5,518 nucleotides of DNA, from positions 1-5,518 of the forward strand of contig CAKUMG010000466.1 of the NCBI GenBank assembly GCA_934667465.1, given 5' to 3'. Both the position numbers and the translations under genes were made by a program. Origin of the DNA: an uncultured Actinoplanes sp. Its GTDB lineage: Bacteria; Actinomycetota; Actinomycetes; Mycobacteriales; Micromonosporaceae. Positions within the stretch are counted from its first letter, which is position 1. Every line of letters starts with the position of its first letter. Below, piece after piece: positions 1 through 5,514 of this stretch. The notes beneath the pieces were generated by a model. It did not search any database, was not told the DNA's origin, and was given only the letters and a program-made list of their open reading frames with translations.

Positions 1-703
1 TGAGGTGCGCCTCCGCGTCGAGCGCCGTCACGGCCGGGTTGATCTGGATGACCGTGCCGCCGGTGCGCGCGGCGACCAGCGGGATCTCCGCCGCCGGATA
101 CACCATGCCCGAGGTGCCCACGGTCAGCAGGACATCGCACTCGTACGCCGCCGCGACCGCCCGCTCGAGGGTCTCCTCCGGCAGCGCCTCGCCGAACCAC
201 ACCACGCCCGGCCGCACCGCCGCCCCGCAGGCGCCGCAGCGCGGGGGCGCCACCCGCCGCCCCTCCGACGGCTCGTCCGCGGGGCCCGGTGGCAGATCGG
301 CGGGCGCGCGGCACCCGGAGCAGCGCGGGGTGAACAGGCTGCCGTGCAGGTGCAGCGGCGCCCGGGAGCCGGCCCGCTCGTGCAGGTCGTCCACGTTCTG
401 GGTGACGACCACGGTCTCCGGCACGCGGTCCGCCAGCGCGGCGATCGCCTCGTGCGCCGCGTTGGGGCCGGTCCGGGCGACGGCGGTGCGCCGCCACTCG
501 TACCAGCCCCACACGAGGTCCGGGTCGCGCCGGAACGCCTCGGGCGTGGCCAGCGCCTGCGCGTCGAACCGTTCCCACAGCCCGGTCAGCGCGTCCCGGA
601 ACGTCGGGATCCCGCTCTCCGCGGACACCCCCGCCCCGGTGAACACGACCACCTTGCGCGCCTTGGTCAGCGCGGCCGCCGCCTCGCCGATGCCGTCGAT
701 CAT
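1..703 (-). CDS. Class III sirtuin, NAD-dependent protein deacylase (C-terminus cut by window edge)
   Basis: This is a Sir2-family enzyme that removes acyl groups from lysine using NAD, giving nicotinamide and O-acyl-ADP-ribose; it would act in the cytoplasm. The 234 visible residues carry the NAD-binding motif GAGVSAESGIPTFR at about 23-36, TQNVDDLH at 101-108, the catalytic His120 in LHLHGS, a zinc-binding set Cys128, Cys131, Cys156 and Cys159, GTSGMVYPAA near 196-205, and INP at 221-223. Tyr68 and Arg71 form the YxxR pair that in SIRT5 and E. coli CobB binds acidic acyl-lysines, so desuccinylase or demalonylase activity is likely; this is inference from the family. The usual length is about 240-250 residues, so only a short C-terminal piece is missing. 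The ATG at 703 has a GGGACGGGG purine run upstream; a GTG at 706 is an alternative start. It follows the SDR pair by 77 nt on the same strand, so it may be read through or have its own promoter. Family assignment is very secure. Confidence 0.95.
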   Translation of the reverse strand, partial: MIDGIGEAAAALTKARKVVVFTGAGVSAESGIPTFRDALTGLWERFDAQALATPEAFRRDPDLVWGWYEWRRTAVARTGPNAAHEAIAALADRVPETVVVTQNVDDLHERAGSRAPLHLHGSLFTPRCSGCRAPADLPPGPADEPSEGRRVAPPRCGACGAAVRPGVVWFGEALPEETLERAVAAAYECDVLLTVGTSGMVYPAAEIPLVAARTGGTVIQINPAVTALDAEAHL

Positions 704-780
704 CACGTAGAACCCCGTCCCGTCTCGCGTACGGGATCATGGTCTGCGGAGAAGTGACCCGGTGGCAAGGCGATAACCCG
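704..780 (-). other. Intergenic leader of the sirtuin gene with a small inverted repeat
   Basis: This 77-nt gap separates the SDR stop from the sirtuin start. It contains a perfect 6-bp inverted repeat, TCCCGT (718-723) and ACGGGA (731-736), with a 7-nt loop. The arm nearer the sirtuin start overlaps the purine-rich stretch that would serve as its ribosome binding site. Reading the minus strand, TTGCCA (about 763-758) and, 18 nt later, GACCAT can be taken as a weak -35/-10 pair, but the match is poor. No U-tailed terminator is visible behind the SDR gene. Confidence 0.3.
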
Positions 781-1656
781 TCACGGCGCCGGCGTGAGCA
801 GTTCCTCGTAGCCCACATTGCGGTAGAACTCGCGCCGGACCCGGTCGCCGATCGCGAAGACCTCCTCGGCGCCGTCGTGCGACGGGTCGATGTGGACCCG
901 GAACGGCCGCGAGCCCTTCGGCAGCCCGACCACGCGCGCGATCTGCCGCGCCACCTCGGCCGGATCGGCGTCGTCCGGCGTCAATTTCGCCTGCCGCCCC
1001 AGCAGATCCTCCATCAGACCCGGGGCGACCTCCTCGTACGCGTCCCGCGTTGCCGTGTCCTCCGGATGCCCCGCGTGCGCGTAGTGGTTCGTGCCGCTCG
1101 TAAACGACCCCGGCACCACGATCGTGCTGTCGATGCCGAACCGCGCCACCTCCGCCGCGATGCTGACCGCGAGCGCGTCCATGGCCGCCTTCGCCGCGAA
1201 GTAGGGCCCCAGGAACGGCGGTGTCCCGCCCCGGGCGCTGCTGGAACCGACCCACACCAGCAGTCCGTCGCGTTGCCGGCGCAGGTGCGGCAGGGCGGCC
1301 CGGTTCACGCGCTGCGTCGACAGCACGTTGGTGTCGTAGACCGCCGCGATCTGTTCCACGGTGAACGCCTCGACCGGCCCGAGCGTCATGTGCCCGGCGT
1401 TGTGCACGACCACGTCGAGCCGCCCGGCCTCGGCGACGATCCGGTCGATCGCGGCGTCGACCGAGCCTTGGTCGGAGACGTCCATCTCGACGCTGTGGGC
1501 CGTGGCGGCGTACGCGTCGAAGTCCGCGGCAGGCTGCCGGTTGCGCCCGGCCGTGTCCCGCATGCCGGCGTAGACGGTGTGCCCGGCGTCGGCCAGCGCC
1601 CGGGCGCTCATCGCCCCGAACCCGCTCGACGCCCCGGTGATGACGACGACGCTCAT
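781..1656 (-). CDS. Short-chain dehydrogenase/reductase (classical SDR, 291 aa), second gene of an SDR pair
   Basis: This is a cytoplasmic NAD(P)-dependent oxidoreductase that would interconvert an alcohol and a ketone or aldehyde; the substrate cannot be read from the sequence. The Rossmann motif TGASSGFG is at residues 7-14, an Asp at 58 (MDVSD) sits where the adenine-binding Asp is expected, NAG is at 86-88, and the catalytic set is Asn110, a serine near 139 in VGSSSARGG, Tyr152 and Lys156 (YFAAK). Arg33 after the second strand (AGMRD) suggests, but does not prove, NADPH preference. The protein is about 40 residues longer than a typical FabG-like SDR. The extra length lies in the C-terminal substrate region (about 185-291), which ends EELLTPAP. 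The ATG overlaps the stop of the preceding SDR gene as ATGA (1653-1656), and a GGGGGGA run (1661-1667) lies 4 nt upstream, so translational coupling is expected. It is not recognisable as a named enzyme; related proteins are usually annotated only as SDR family oxidoreductases. Confidence 0.93.
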   Translation of the reverse strand: MSVVVITGASSGFGAMSARALADAGHTVYAGMRDTAGRNRQPAADFDAYAATAHSVEMDVSDQGSVDAAIDRIVAEAGRLDVVVHNAGHMTLGPVEAFTVEQIAAVYDTNVLSTQRVNRAALPHLRRQRDGLLVWVGSSSARGGTPPFLGPYFAAKAAMDALAVSIAAEVARFGIDSTIVVPGSFTSGTNHYAHAGHPEDTATRDAYEEVAPGLMEDLLGRQAKLTPDDADPAEVARQIARVVGLPKGSRPFRVHIDPSHDGAEEVFAIGDRVRREFYRNVGYEELLTPAP

Positions 1657-2396
1657 GCGATCCCCCCGTTGGTACGCAGGATCTGGCCGTTGACCCAGCG
1701 CGCGGGCCCGGCCAGGAACGCGACGGTCTCGGCGATGTCCCCGGGCCGGCCGAGGCGCTCCAGCGGTGCCATGGCAGCCATCTTGTCCACGACCTCCTGC
1801 GGCTTGCCCTGAAGGAACAGCGGCGTCGCGGTGGGCCCCGGCGCGACGGCGTTGACGGTGACGTCGCGGCCGCGCAGCTCCTTGGCCAGGATCGGGGTCA
1901 GCGCCTCGACCGCGCCCTTGGTCGCCGCGTACGCGCCGTAGGCGGGCAGCGCCAGCGCCACCACCGACGTCGAGAAGTTGATCAGTGCGCCGCCCGGGCG
2001 CAGCCGCCGCACGGCCTCCCTGCTGACCAGAAACGCGCCCCGCACGTTGATCCGGTGCATCCGGTCGAAGTCGTCGAGGTCGAGCTCGGCCAGCGGCGAC
2101 AGCAGCATGATCCCGGCCGTGTTCACGACCACGTCCACGCCGCCGAACTGCGCCTCCGCGTCGGCGAACACGGCCGCCACCTCGTCCGGCTCGGCGACGT
2201 CGGCGCGGGCCGCGTAGGCCGAGCCCCCGGCACCGGTGATCGCCTTGACCACCTCGTCGGCCCGCTCGGCGTTGCCCGCGTAGTGCACCACGACGCTCAT
2301 CCCGTCGGCGGCGAGCCGCTCCGCCGCGGCCCGGCCGATGCCGCCGGACCCGCCGGTGACGATCGCGACACGGGCCGGGTTGCTGGGGTCGGACAT
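1653..2396 (-). CDS. Short-chain dehydrogenase/reductase (FabG-like classical SDR, 247 aa), first gene of an SDR pair
   Basis: This is a cytoplasmic NAD(P)-dependent oxidoreductase of the classical SDR family, with the length and motif layout of FabG-like and glucose-dehydrogenase-like members. From the ATG at 2396, TGGSGGIG lies at residues 14-21, an NTAG version of the NNAG motif at 92-95, Asn117 in the active-site helix, a serine at 142 or 144 (FSTS), and the catalytic Tyr156 and Lys160 (YAATK). APGPTATPLF at about 185-194 and the C-terminal GQILRTNGGIA are also typical. The strand-2 sequence VVVHYAGNAERA resembles NADP-dependent members, but cofactor choice is inference. The in-frame TTG at 2411 is rejected as the start because the excellent ribosome binding site GGAGGAGGT occupies those codons and is correctly placed for the ATG at 2396. 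It is the first gene of the pair and lies downstream of the AraC-type regulator and the 21-bp-spaced direct repeat. The substrate is unknown. Confidence 0.94.
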   Translation of the reverse strand: MSDPSNPARVAIVTGGSGGIGRAAAERLAADGMSVVVHYAGNAERADEVVKAITGAGGSAYAARADVAEPDEVAAVFADAEAQFGGVDVVVNTAGIMLLSPLAELDLDDFDRMHRINVRGAFLVSREAVRRLRPGGALINFSTSVVALALPAYGAYAATKGAVEALTPILAKELRGRDVTVNAVAPGPTATPLFLQGKPQEVVDKMAAMAPLERLGRPGDIAETVAFLAGPARWVNGQILRTNGGIA

Positions 2397-2400
2397 CCGT

Positions 2401-2409
2401 ACCTCCTCC
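2401..2409 (-). promoter_or_regulatory. Strong ribosome binding site that fixes the start of the first SDR gene
   Basis: Read on the minus strand this is GGAGGAGGT, containing a full AGGAGG core (2407-2402) that ends 5 nt before the ATG at 2396. It is the best Shine-Dalgarno match in the window. Because it sits inside the codons that would follow the alternative TTG start at 2411, it decides in favour of the shorter, 247-residue protein. It also suggests that the SDR pair is well translated once transcribed. Confidence 0.85.
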
Positions 2410-2457
2410 AAGTTGCTGTGACCTTCGGGGACATGCCCGCGCGGGAGGGCGTACGCG

Positions 2458-2491
2458 TGCGGTTAATTGCTTGAAGCTTGCCGTTTATTGC
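2458..2491 (-). promoter_or_regulatory. Putative operator: two 13-bp direct repeats spaced 21 bp, likely AraC-family sites
   Basis: On the plus strand, TGCGGTTAATTGC (2458-2470) and TGCCGTTTATTGC (2479-2491) match at 11 of 13 positions, with their starts exactly 21 bp apart. AraC-family activators typically bind direct-repeat half-sites about two helical turns apart on one face of the DNA, as araI1-araI2 does at 21 bp. The repeat ends only 7 bp from the stop of an AraC-family gene and lies about 60 nt upstream of the start of the SDR pair. A smaller repeat, GCTTG-AA-GCTTG (2469-2480), sits between the copies. That it is an operator is inference from geometry and position; binding by the adjacent regulator is the simplest reading. 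Confidence 0.5.
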
Positions 2492-2498
2492 GACAAAG

Positions 2499-3323
2499 TC
2501 AGCGACGGTACGCGGTGGGGGAGACGCCGAACTCCGCACGGAACGCGGTCGCGAACCGGCCGGCGCTGCGGAACCCGCACAGCACCGCGATCCGCGCGAC
2601 GGTGTCCGGCGTGCCGCGCAGCAGCGCCGCGGCGGCCTCGAGACGCATGCGGCGCAGATACCGGTACGGCGTCAGGCCCGTGCTCGTCGCGAACGCCCGG
2701 ATGAAGTGGAACTTGCTGACGGCGGCGACCGAGGCGAGCTCGTCGACCGTGAGGTCCTCACTCAGCCGGGCCCGCATGTAATCGGTGACCCGCCCGACCT
2801 CGGCGTCGCTGAGCGGCACGACCCGCTGCCGGTCCCGGGGGTGCGGGGCCGCGGTCCGGTGCGCGAGGTGCAGCACGAGCGCCTGAGCGACCGAGTCGGC
2901 GTAGAGCGCGGGCGCCCCGGCGGCCATCGCCCGGGCGAGCGTGCGGGCGGCGGCGAGCACGTACTCGTCGTGCAGCGTCAGCGCGTCCGGGAACCGGGCC
3001 CCGCCCGCCGGCCCGGGGTCGAGGTGCAGGTGCAGCGACTCCATGGGCTCGTGGCCGCTGCTGCGCCAGCGCAGGACGCTGCGGTTGCCGGGAGCGGTCA
3101 CCCCGATCGACCCCGGACGGTACGCCGCGCGGTGCCACCGCCCGCCGTGCAGGCTCTCGATCCGGTAGTGCCCGCTGGTCACGAGCACCACGGTCAGCCC
3201 CTCGGCCGTGGTGCCGAACGCGTCGGTGGCGGGCGGATCCTCGTACCTGAGGGCTTCGACCGACCGCCACCCCAGCCCGGCGCTCGTGGCGATGCGGCGC
3301 GACGGCAGCTCCAGGACGTCCAT
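2499..3323 (-). CDS. AraC-family transcriptional regulator with N-terminal cupin-like sensor domain (274 aa)
   Basis: This is a DNA-binding regulator, probably an activator of the SDR pair just downstream. From the ATG at 3323, residues about 35-105 form a beta-rich, cupin-like segment (TVVLVTSGHYRIES, then PGSIGVTAPGNRSVLRW) with several His residues (HLHL near 98-101). Residues about 110-165 form a helical linker, and about 175-274 hold the AraC double helix-turn-helix. The first helix-turn-helix is LTVDELASVAAVSKFHFIRA (191-210), followed by TGLTPYRYLRRMRLEAA. The second includes IAVLCGFRSAGRFATAFRAE, ending in the family hallmark FGVSPTAYRR. GTG starts upstream (3371, 3362, 3353) would add up to 16 residues but would overlap the membrane protein gene. 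The chosen ATG is 4 nt after that gene's TGA, with only a weak ribosome binding site, as expected for reinitiation. The effector is unknown. The family call is secure; the exact start is less so. Confidence 0.93.
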   Translation of the reverse strand: MDVLELPSRRIATSAGLGWRSVEALRYEDPPATDAFGTTAEGLTVVLVTSGHYRIESLHGGRWHRAAYRPGSIGVTAPGNRSVLRWRSSGHEPMESLHLHLDPGPAGGARFPDALTLHDEYVLAAARTLARAMAAGAPALYADSVAQALVLHLAHRTAAPHPRDRQRVVPLSDAEVGRVTDYMRARLSEDLTVDELASVAAVSKFHFIRAFATSTGLTPYRYLRRMRLEAAAALLRGTPDTVARIAVLCGFRSAGRFATAFRAEFGVSPTAYRR

Positions 3324-3327
3324 CGGC

Positions 3328-4194
3328 TCAGCCTGGCACGGCCTCGCGTTCACCGGTGTCACGCGTTTCACGCCGCTCGTGCAGCCGCCGCCGGACCGCG
3401 GTGTCGGCGAGCACGGTCAGCCCCGGGGCGGCGCCGAGCAGCCACACCGCGGCCCACGGCCAGCCGACCATCGCCGCGACCGCGCCCCCGACGCGTACGG
3501 GCTCGAGCCCCACCTCGGTCGCCGGGCAGCTCAGCACATAGCCAGCGCCGCCCGCGGGAAGGTCCACCTCGCCGACCCAGATGTCCGCGGTCCCATCGTT
3601 GCTCCAGCTCACGGGCACGGTCAGCCGCTCGACATCGCGCCGGAACCCGTCCGGCCCGGTGACCACGCAGCCCGCCACGCTCTCCTCGGCGTCGTAACGG
3701 TGCACAGCCGCCCATTTTCCATTCTGCTGCACGCTCTCCCGCGCCGCGACCTCCAGCGCGGCCGTCACGGTCACCAGCCCGAAGAACGCGATCAGCCCGC
3801 CCGCGACATAGCGCCACCGCCGCGGCGGGTTGCCGGACCGGAAGCGGGCCGCGAAGCCGGCGACGCCACCCACCAGCGCCAGCGGCAGCGCCCGGAAGAA
3901 CCCCCACCCGGCCGGCTCGTCCAGCGGCACGAACCACCGGAACACCACCACCGACACGGCCAGCGACACCGCCCCGGTGATCAGCGCCGCGAGAAACGCG
4001 CGTGCCCAGTGCCGCTGCCGCAGCGCCCCCAGCGCCGCCAGCACGGGCAGCGCCACGAACGTCCACATGTGGATCTCCGACGCGTTGGGGAACGACTCCA
4101 CCGGCCCCGACGCGTGGGACAGCAGCAACGGCACCGGCACCGTCACGGCGAACCAGACCGCCCACACCGCCGCACTCGGAACAAATCTGCCCAC
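3328..4194 (-). CDS. Predicted six-span membrane protein with an extracytoplasmic domain, function unknown (288 aa)
   Basis: I do not recognise a family. Hydrophobic segments lie at about residues 7-25, 42-59, 65-86, 99-116, 129-149 and 234-262. Positive charges fall in the loops at 60-65 (RQRHWAR) and 117-128 (RFRSGNPPRRWR) and in the C-terminal tail (RRRLHERRETRD), so both ends should be cytoplasmic. This places residues about 150-233 outside the membrane: a soluble domain rich in short strands and turns, with Cys176 and Cys223 as a possible disulfide pair. No catalytic or transporter motif is visible. The start is the GTG at 4194, preceded 7 nt upstream by AGGA (4205-4202); there is no other start before Met43. 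The stop lies 4 nt before the AraC-regulator start, which suggests one transcript and coupled translation. A role in sensing or in envelope function linked to the regulator is possible but unsupported. The topology is moderately secure. Confidence 0.82.
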   Translation of the reverse strand: MGRFVPSAAVWAVWFAVTVPVPLLLSHASGPVESFPNASEIHMWTFVALPVLAALGALRQRHWARAFLAALITGAVSLAVSVVVFRWFVPLDEPAGWGFFRALPLALVGGVAGFAARFRSGNPPRRWRYVAGGLIAFFGLVTVTAALEVAARESVQQNGKWAAVHRYDAEESVAGCVVTGPDGFRRDVERLTVPVSWSNDGTADIWVGEVDLPAGGAGYVLSCPATEVGLEPVRVGGAVAAMVGWPWAAVWLLGAAPGLTVLADTAVRRRLHERRETRDTGEREAVPG

Positions 4195-4233
4195 GTCCCG
4201 ATCCTGCCGCAGCCCGTCAAGTACCGTGCGCCC
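4195..4233. promoter_or_regulatory. Short divergent intergenic region with a possible leaderless promoter for the plus-strand regulator
   Basis: Only 39 bp separate the divergent GTG (4194) and ATG (4234) starts. On the plus strand, TACCGT (4222-4227) fits the TAnnnT -10 pattern and ends 6 nt before the ATG, the spacing expected if transcription begins at the start codon. There is no Shine-Dalgarno sequence before this ATG. Together these suggest a leaderless mRNA, which is common in actinobacteria. On the minus strand there is TTGACG (4220-4215), but no -10 at the right distance, so a promoter for the membrane gene is not identified. Its AGGA ribosome binding site (4205-4202) lies in this gap. 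Confidence 0.4.
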
Positions 4234-4944
4234 ATGCAGCTCCGGTTCGCGACGCGCCCCTCCGACTCACCGTGGGTGGACGCCGTGTGGACCTGCACCA
4301 GCGACCGGGTCACCACGATGACGTCCGTCGCGGGGGTCCGCTGGGGCCTGGTGTTCTGGGCCCAGGACGGCCGCGCGCACGCCGCGGTCACCGGCCCCGA
4401 GACCCGGACCCTCACGGCGCCGGTGCCCGAGGGCGCGTTCTTCACGGGCATCGAGTTCGCCGTGGGCACCTCGCTGCGCGCCGTCGCCACCCCGGCCCTC
4501 GTCGACGGCGGCATCGGCCTCCCGGACACCACCCACCGCACGTTCCGGCTCGACGGCACGCGCTGGGCAACCCCCGGCCCCGACGACGCCGAGGCCCTGG
4601 TCACCCGGCTCGTCCGCTCCGGGACCGTGGTCCGCGACCCGCTCGTCGCCGACGTGCTGCGCGGCCACCACCCGGACGTCTCACCCCGCACCGTCGAACG
4701 CCGCTTCCGCGCCGCGACCGGCCTGACCCGCGGCGCGGTCCGCCAGATCGAACGGGCCCGCACAGCCGCGGAACTCCTGGCAGGCGGCGACCCGGCCGCC
4801 GACGTGGTGGCCAAGCTCGACTACTTCGACGAACCCCATCTCGCCCGAGCCCTGCGCACCTTTGTAGGCCGCACCGCCGGCCAGCTGCGCGAGGGCAGCG
4901 GAGGCGCGATCGCCCTCGACCTCGCTCAGCGCCGCACGTCGTAG
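4234..4944 (+). CDS. Helix-turn-helix regulator with AraC-like C-terminal domain (236 aa)
   Basis: This is a probable one-component transcription regulator and the only plus-strand gene here. The N-terminal part (about 1-105) resembles the sensor-like region seen in some short AraC-type proteins: RFATRPSDSPWVDAVWTCTS, then a beta-rich stretch through WGLVFW and GAFFTGIEFAVGTSL. The C-terminal part holds an AraC-type double helix-turn-helix. The first runs from about 135-176, including SPRTVERRFRAATGLTRGAV. The second is at about 188-219 with LDYFDEPHLARALRTFVGRTAGQLR, which matches the GYxDxxHxxRxFRxxxGxTPxxxR pattern of this class. The frame stays open far upstream because of GC-rich codon bias, but protein similarity starts at MQLRFA and the ATG at 4234 lies just outside the divergent membrane gene. 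No ribosome binding site is visible, so it may be leaderless. Its 3' end overlaps the convergent reductase gene by 19 bp. Its target is unknown; the reductase or the divergent membrane gene are candidates. Confidence 0.87.
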   Translation: MQLRFATRPSDSPWVDAVWTCTSDRVTTMTSVAGVRWGLVFWAQDGRAHAAVTGPETRTLTAPVPEGAFFTGIEFAVGTSLRAVATPALVDGGIGLPDTTHRTFRLDGTRWATPGPDDAEALVTRLVRSGTVVRDPLVADVLRGHHPDVSPRTVERRFRAATGLTRGAVRQIERARTAAELLAGGDPAADVVAKLDYFDEPHLARALRTFVGRTAGQLREGSGGAIALDLAQRRTS

Positions 4945-5501
4945 ATCGCCTTCAAGATCCCGTTCGCATAGCTTTCCGACTCGCGCAGCGTCAGCATCTG
5001 TTTGTCCCGGTCCGCGCGCCCGAACAGGCTCTTCCCCGCACCGAGCAGCACCGGGAACACGAGCAGGTGATACCGGTCGATCAGGTCCGCATCCGCCAGC
5101 CGCCGCGCCAGCTCCGCACTGCCGTGGATGAAGATCGCCCCGCCGTCGGTCTCCTTCAGCGCGGCCACGTCCGCCGTCGAGCGCAGCACCGTCGTCGGCC
5201 CCCACCCATCGACGAGCGCATCGTCATCCAGCGTGCCCGACACCACGTACTTGGGCAGCTCCTGGTACGCGGCGTGATCCTCCGACCCGGGCCAGGTCGC
5301 CGCGAACGCCTCGTAGCTGCGCCGCCCGAACATCAGCGCGCTGGTCTCGGCGAGCTCCTCACCCTTGATCGACCAGGCCTCCGGCACGAACTCCAGGTCG
5401 TCGACGACCCAGCCGCCGCTGCGATGCCCCTCACTCGGGCCGCCGGGCGAATCCACCACGCCGTCGAGCGACATGAAACCGGTGTAGACCAGGGTGCGCA
5501 T
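4926..5501 (-). CDS. Dihydrofolate reductase-family / RibD C-terminal domain reductase (191 aa)
   Basis: This is a small cytoplasmic protein with the DHFR/RibD-C fold, presumably an NADPH-dependent reductase of unknown substrate. The start MRTLVYTGFMSLDGVVDSPG is typical of stand-alone members of this family. LMFGRRSYEAF (about 56-66) is the cofactor-loop region, KYVVSGTL (84-91) a core strand, and IFIHGSAELARRLADADLID (123-142) followed by VFPVLLGAGKSLF (148-160) the C-terminal nucleotide-binding and product-side motifs. Such proteins are unlikely to be the housekeeping FolA, which carries different active-site sequences, and they lack the deaminase domain of full RibD. The ATG at 5501 has a good ribosome binding site, GAGGAG (5514-5509), 7 nt upstream; the promoter lies outside the window. 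The length is normal for the family. The convergent HTH gene overlaps its last codons, which leaves no room for an ordinary terminator between them. Confidence 0.92.
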   Translation of the reverse strand: MRTLVYTGFMSLDGVVDSPGGPSEGHRSGGWVVDDLEFVPEAWSIKGEELAETSALMFGRRSYEAFAATWPGSEDHAAYQELPKYVVSGTLDDDALVDGWGPTTVLRSTADVAALKETDGGAIFIHGSAELARRLADADLIDRYHLLVFPVLLGAGKSLFGRADRDKQMLTLRESESYANGILKAIYDVRR

Positions 5502-5508
5502 GCTGGAA

Positions 5509-5514
5509 CTCCTC
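5509..5514 (-). promoter_or_regulatory. Ribosome binding site of the DHFR-family reductase gene
   Basis: Read on the minus strand this is GAGGAG, ending 7 nt before the ATG at 5501. It confirms that the reductase is complete at its N-terminus even though the window ends only 17 bases upstream of the start. Confidence 0.75.

Larger units (their letters stand above)
2397..2498 (-). other. Intergenic control region upstream of the SDR pair
   Basis: This 102-nt gap lies between the AraC-family regulator stop and the first SDR start, and is the only sizeable non-coding stretch in the window. The half nearest the regulator (about 2458-2498) is strikingly AT-rich for this DNA and carries the 21-bp-spaced direct repeat. 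The other half is GC-rich and contains the perfect palindrome CCCGCGCGGG (2436-2445) and the palindrome GCGTACGC (2449-2456), followed by the SDR ribosome binding site. I could not find a convincing -35/-10 pair, which would fit a promoter that depends on an activator. No terminator with a T-run is visible after the regulator, so readthrough into the SDR genes is also possible. Confidence 0.6.

Noticed and set aside
5..757. Plus-strand open frames opposite the sirtuin
   Set aside because: The minus strand encodes all sirtuin motifs; the plus-strand frames show no recognisable domain.
739..1812. A 357-codon plus-strand open frame
   Set aside because: It lies antisense to the SDR gene with full catalytic motifs, has Arg/Asp/His-rich composition and no ribosome binding site.
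2394..2411. TTG at 2411 as the start of the first SDR gene
   Set aside because: The strong ribosome binding site GGAGGAGGT lies within those codons and is properly spaced for the ATG at 2396.
2436..2445. Perfect palindrome CCCGCGCGGG as a terminator or operator
   Set aside because: It is made only of G and C with no loop and no T-run, and such 10-bp palindromes are common by chance in DNA of this composition.
3324..3371. GTG starts at 3371, 3362 or 3353 for the AraC-family regulator
   Set aside because: They would overlap the preceding gene by up to 44 bp and have no better ribosome binding site; the ATG at 3323 gives a 4-nt gap. They are not fully excluded.
2478..3662. A 394-codon plus-strand open frame
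   Set aside because: It is antisense to the clear AraC-family gene and consists of Arg/Pro/Gly/Ala-rich sequence without any domain; it is a shadow frame.
3208..4944. A 578-codon plus-strand open frame running through three gene regions
   Set aside because: Only its last 236 codons (from 4234) look like a protein. The upstream part is antisense to the AraC regulator and membrane protein genes, is low in complexity (rich in Arg, Pro, His and Gln), and results from GC-rich third positions on the other strand.
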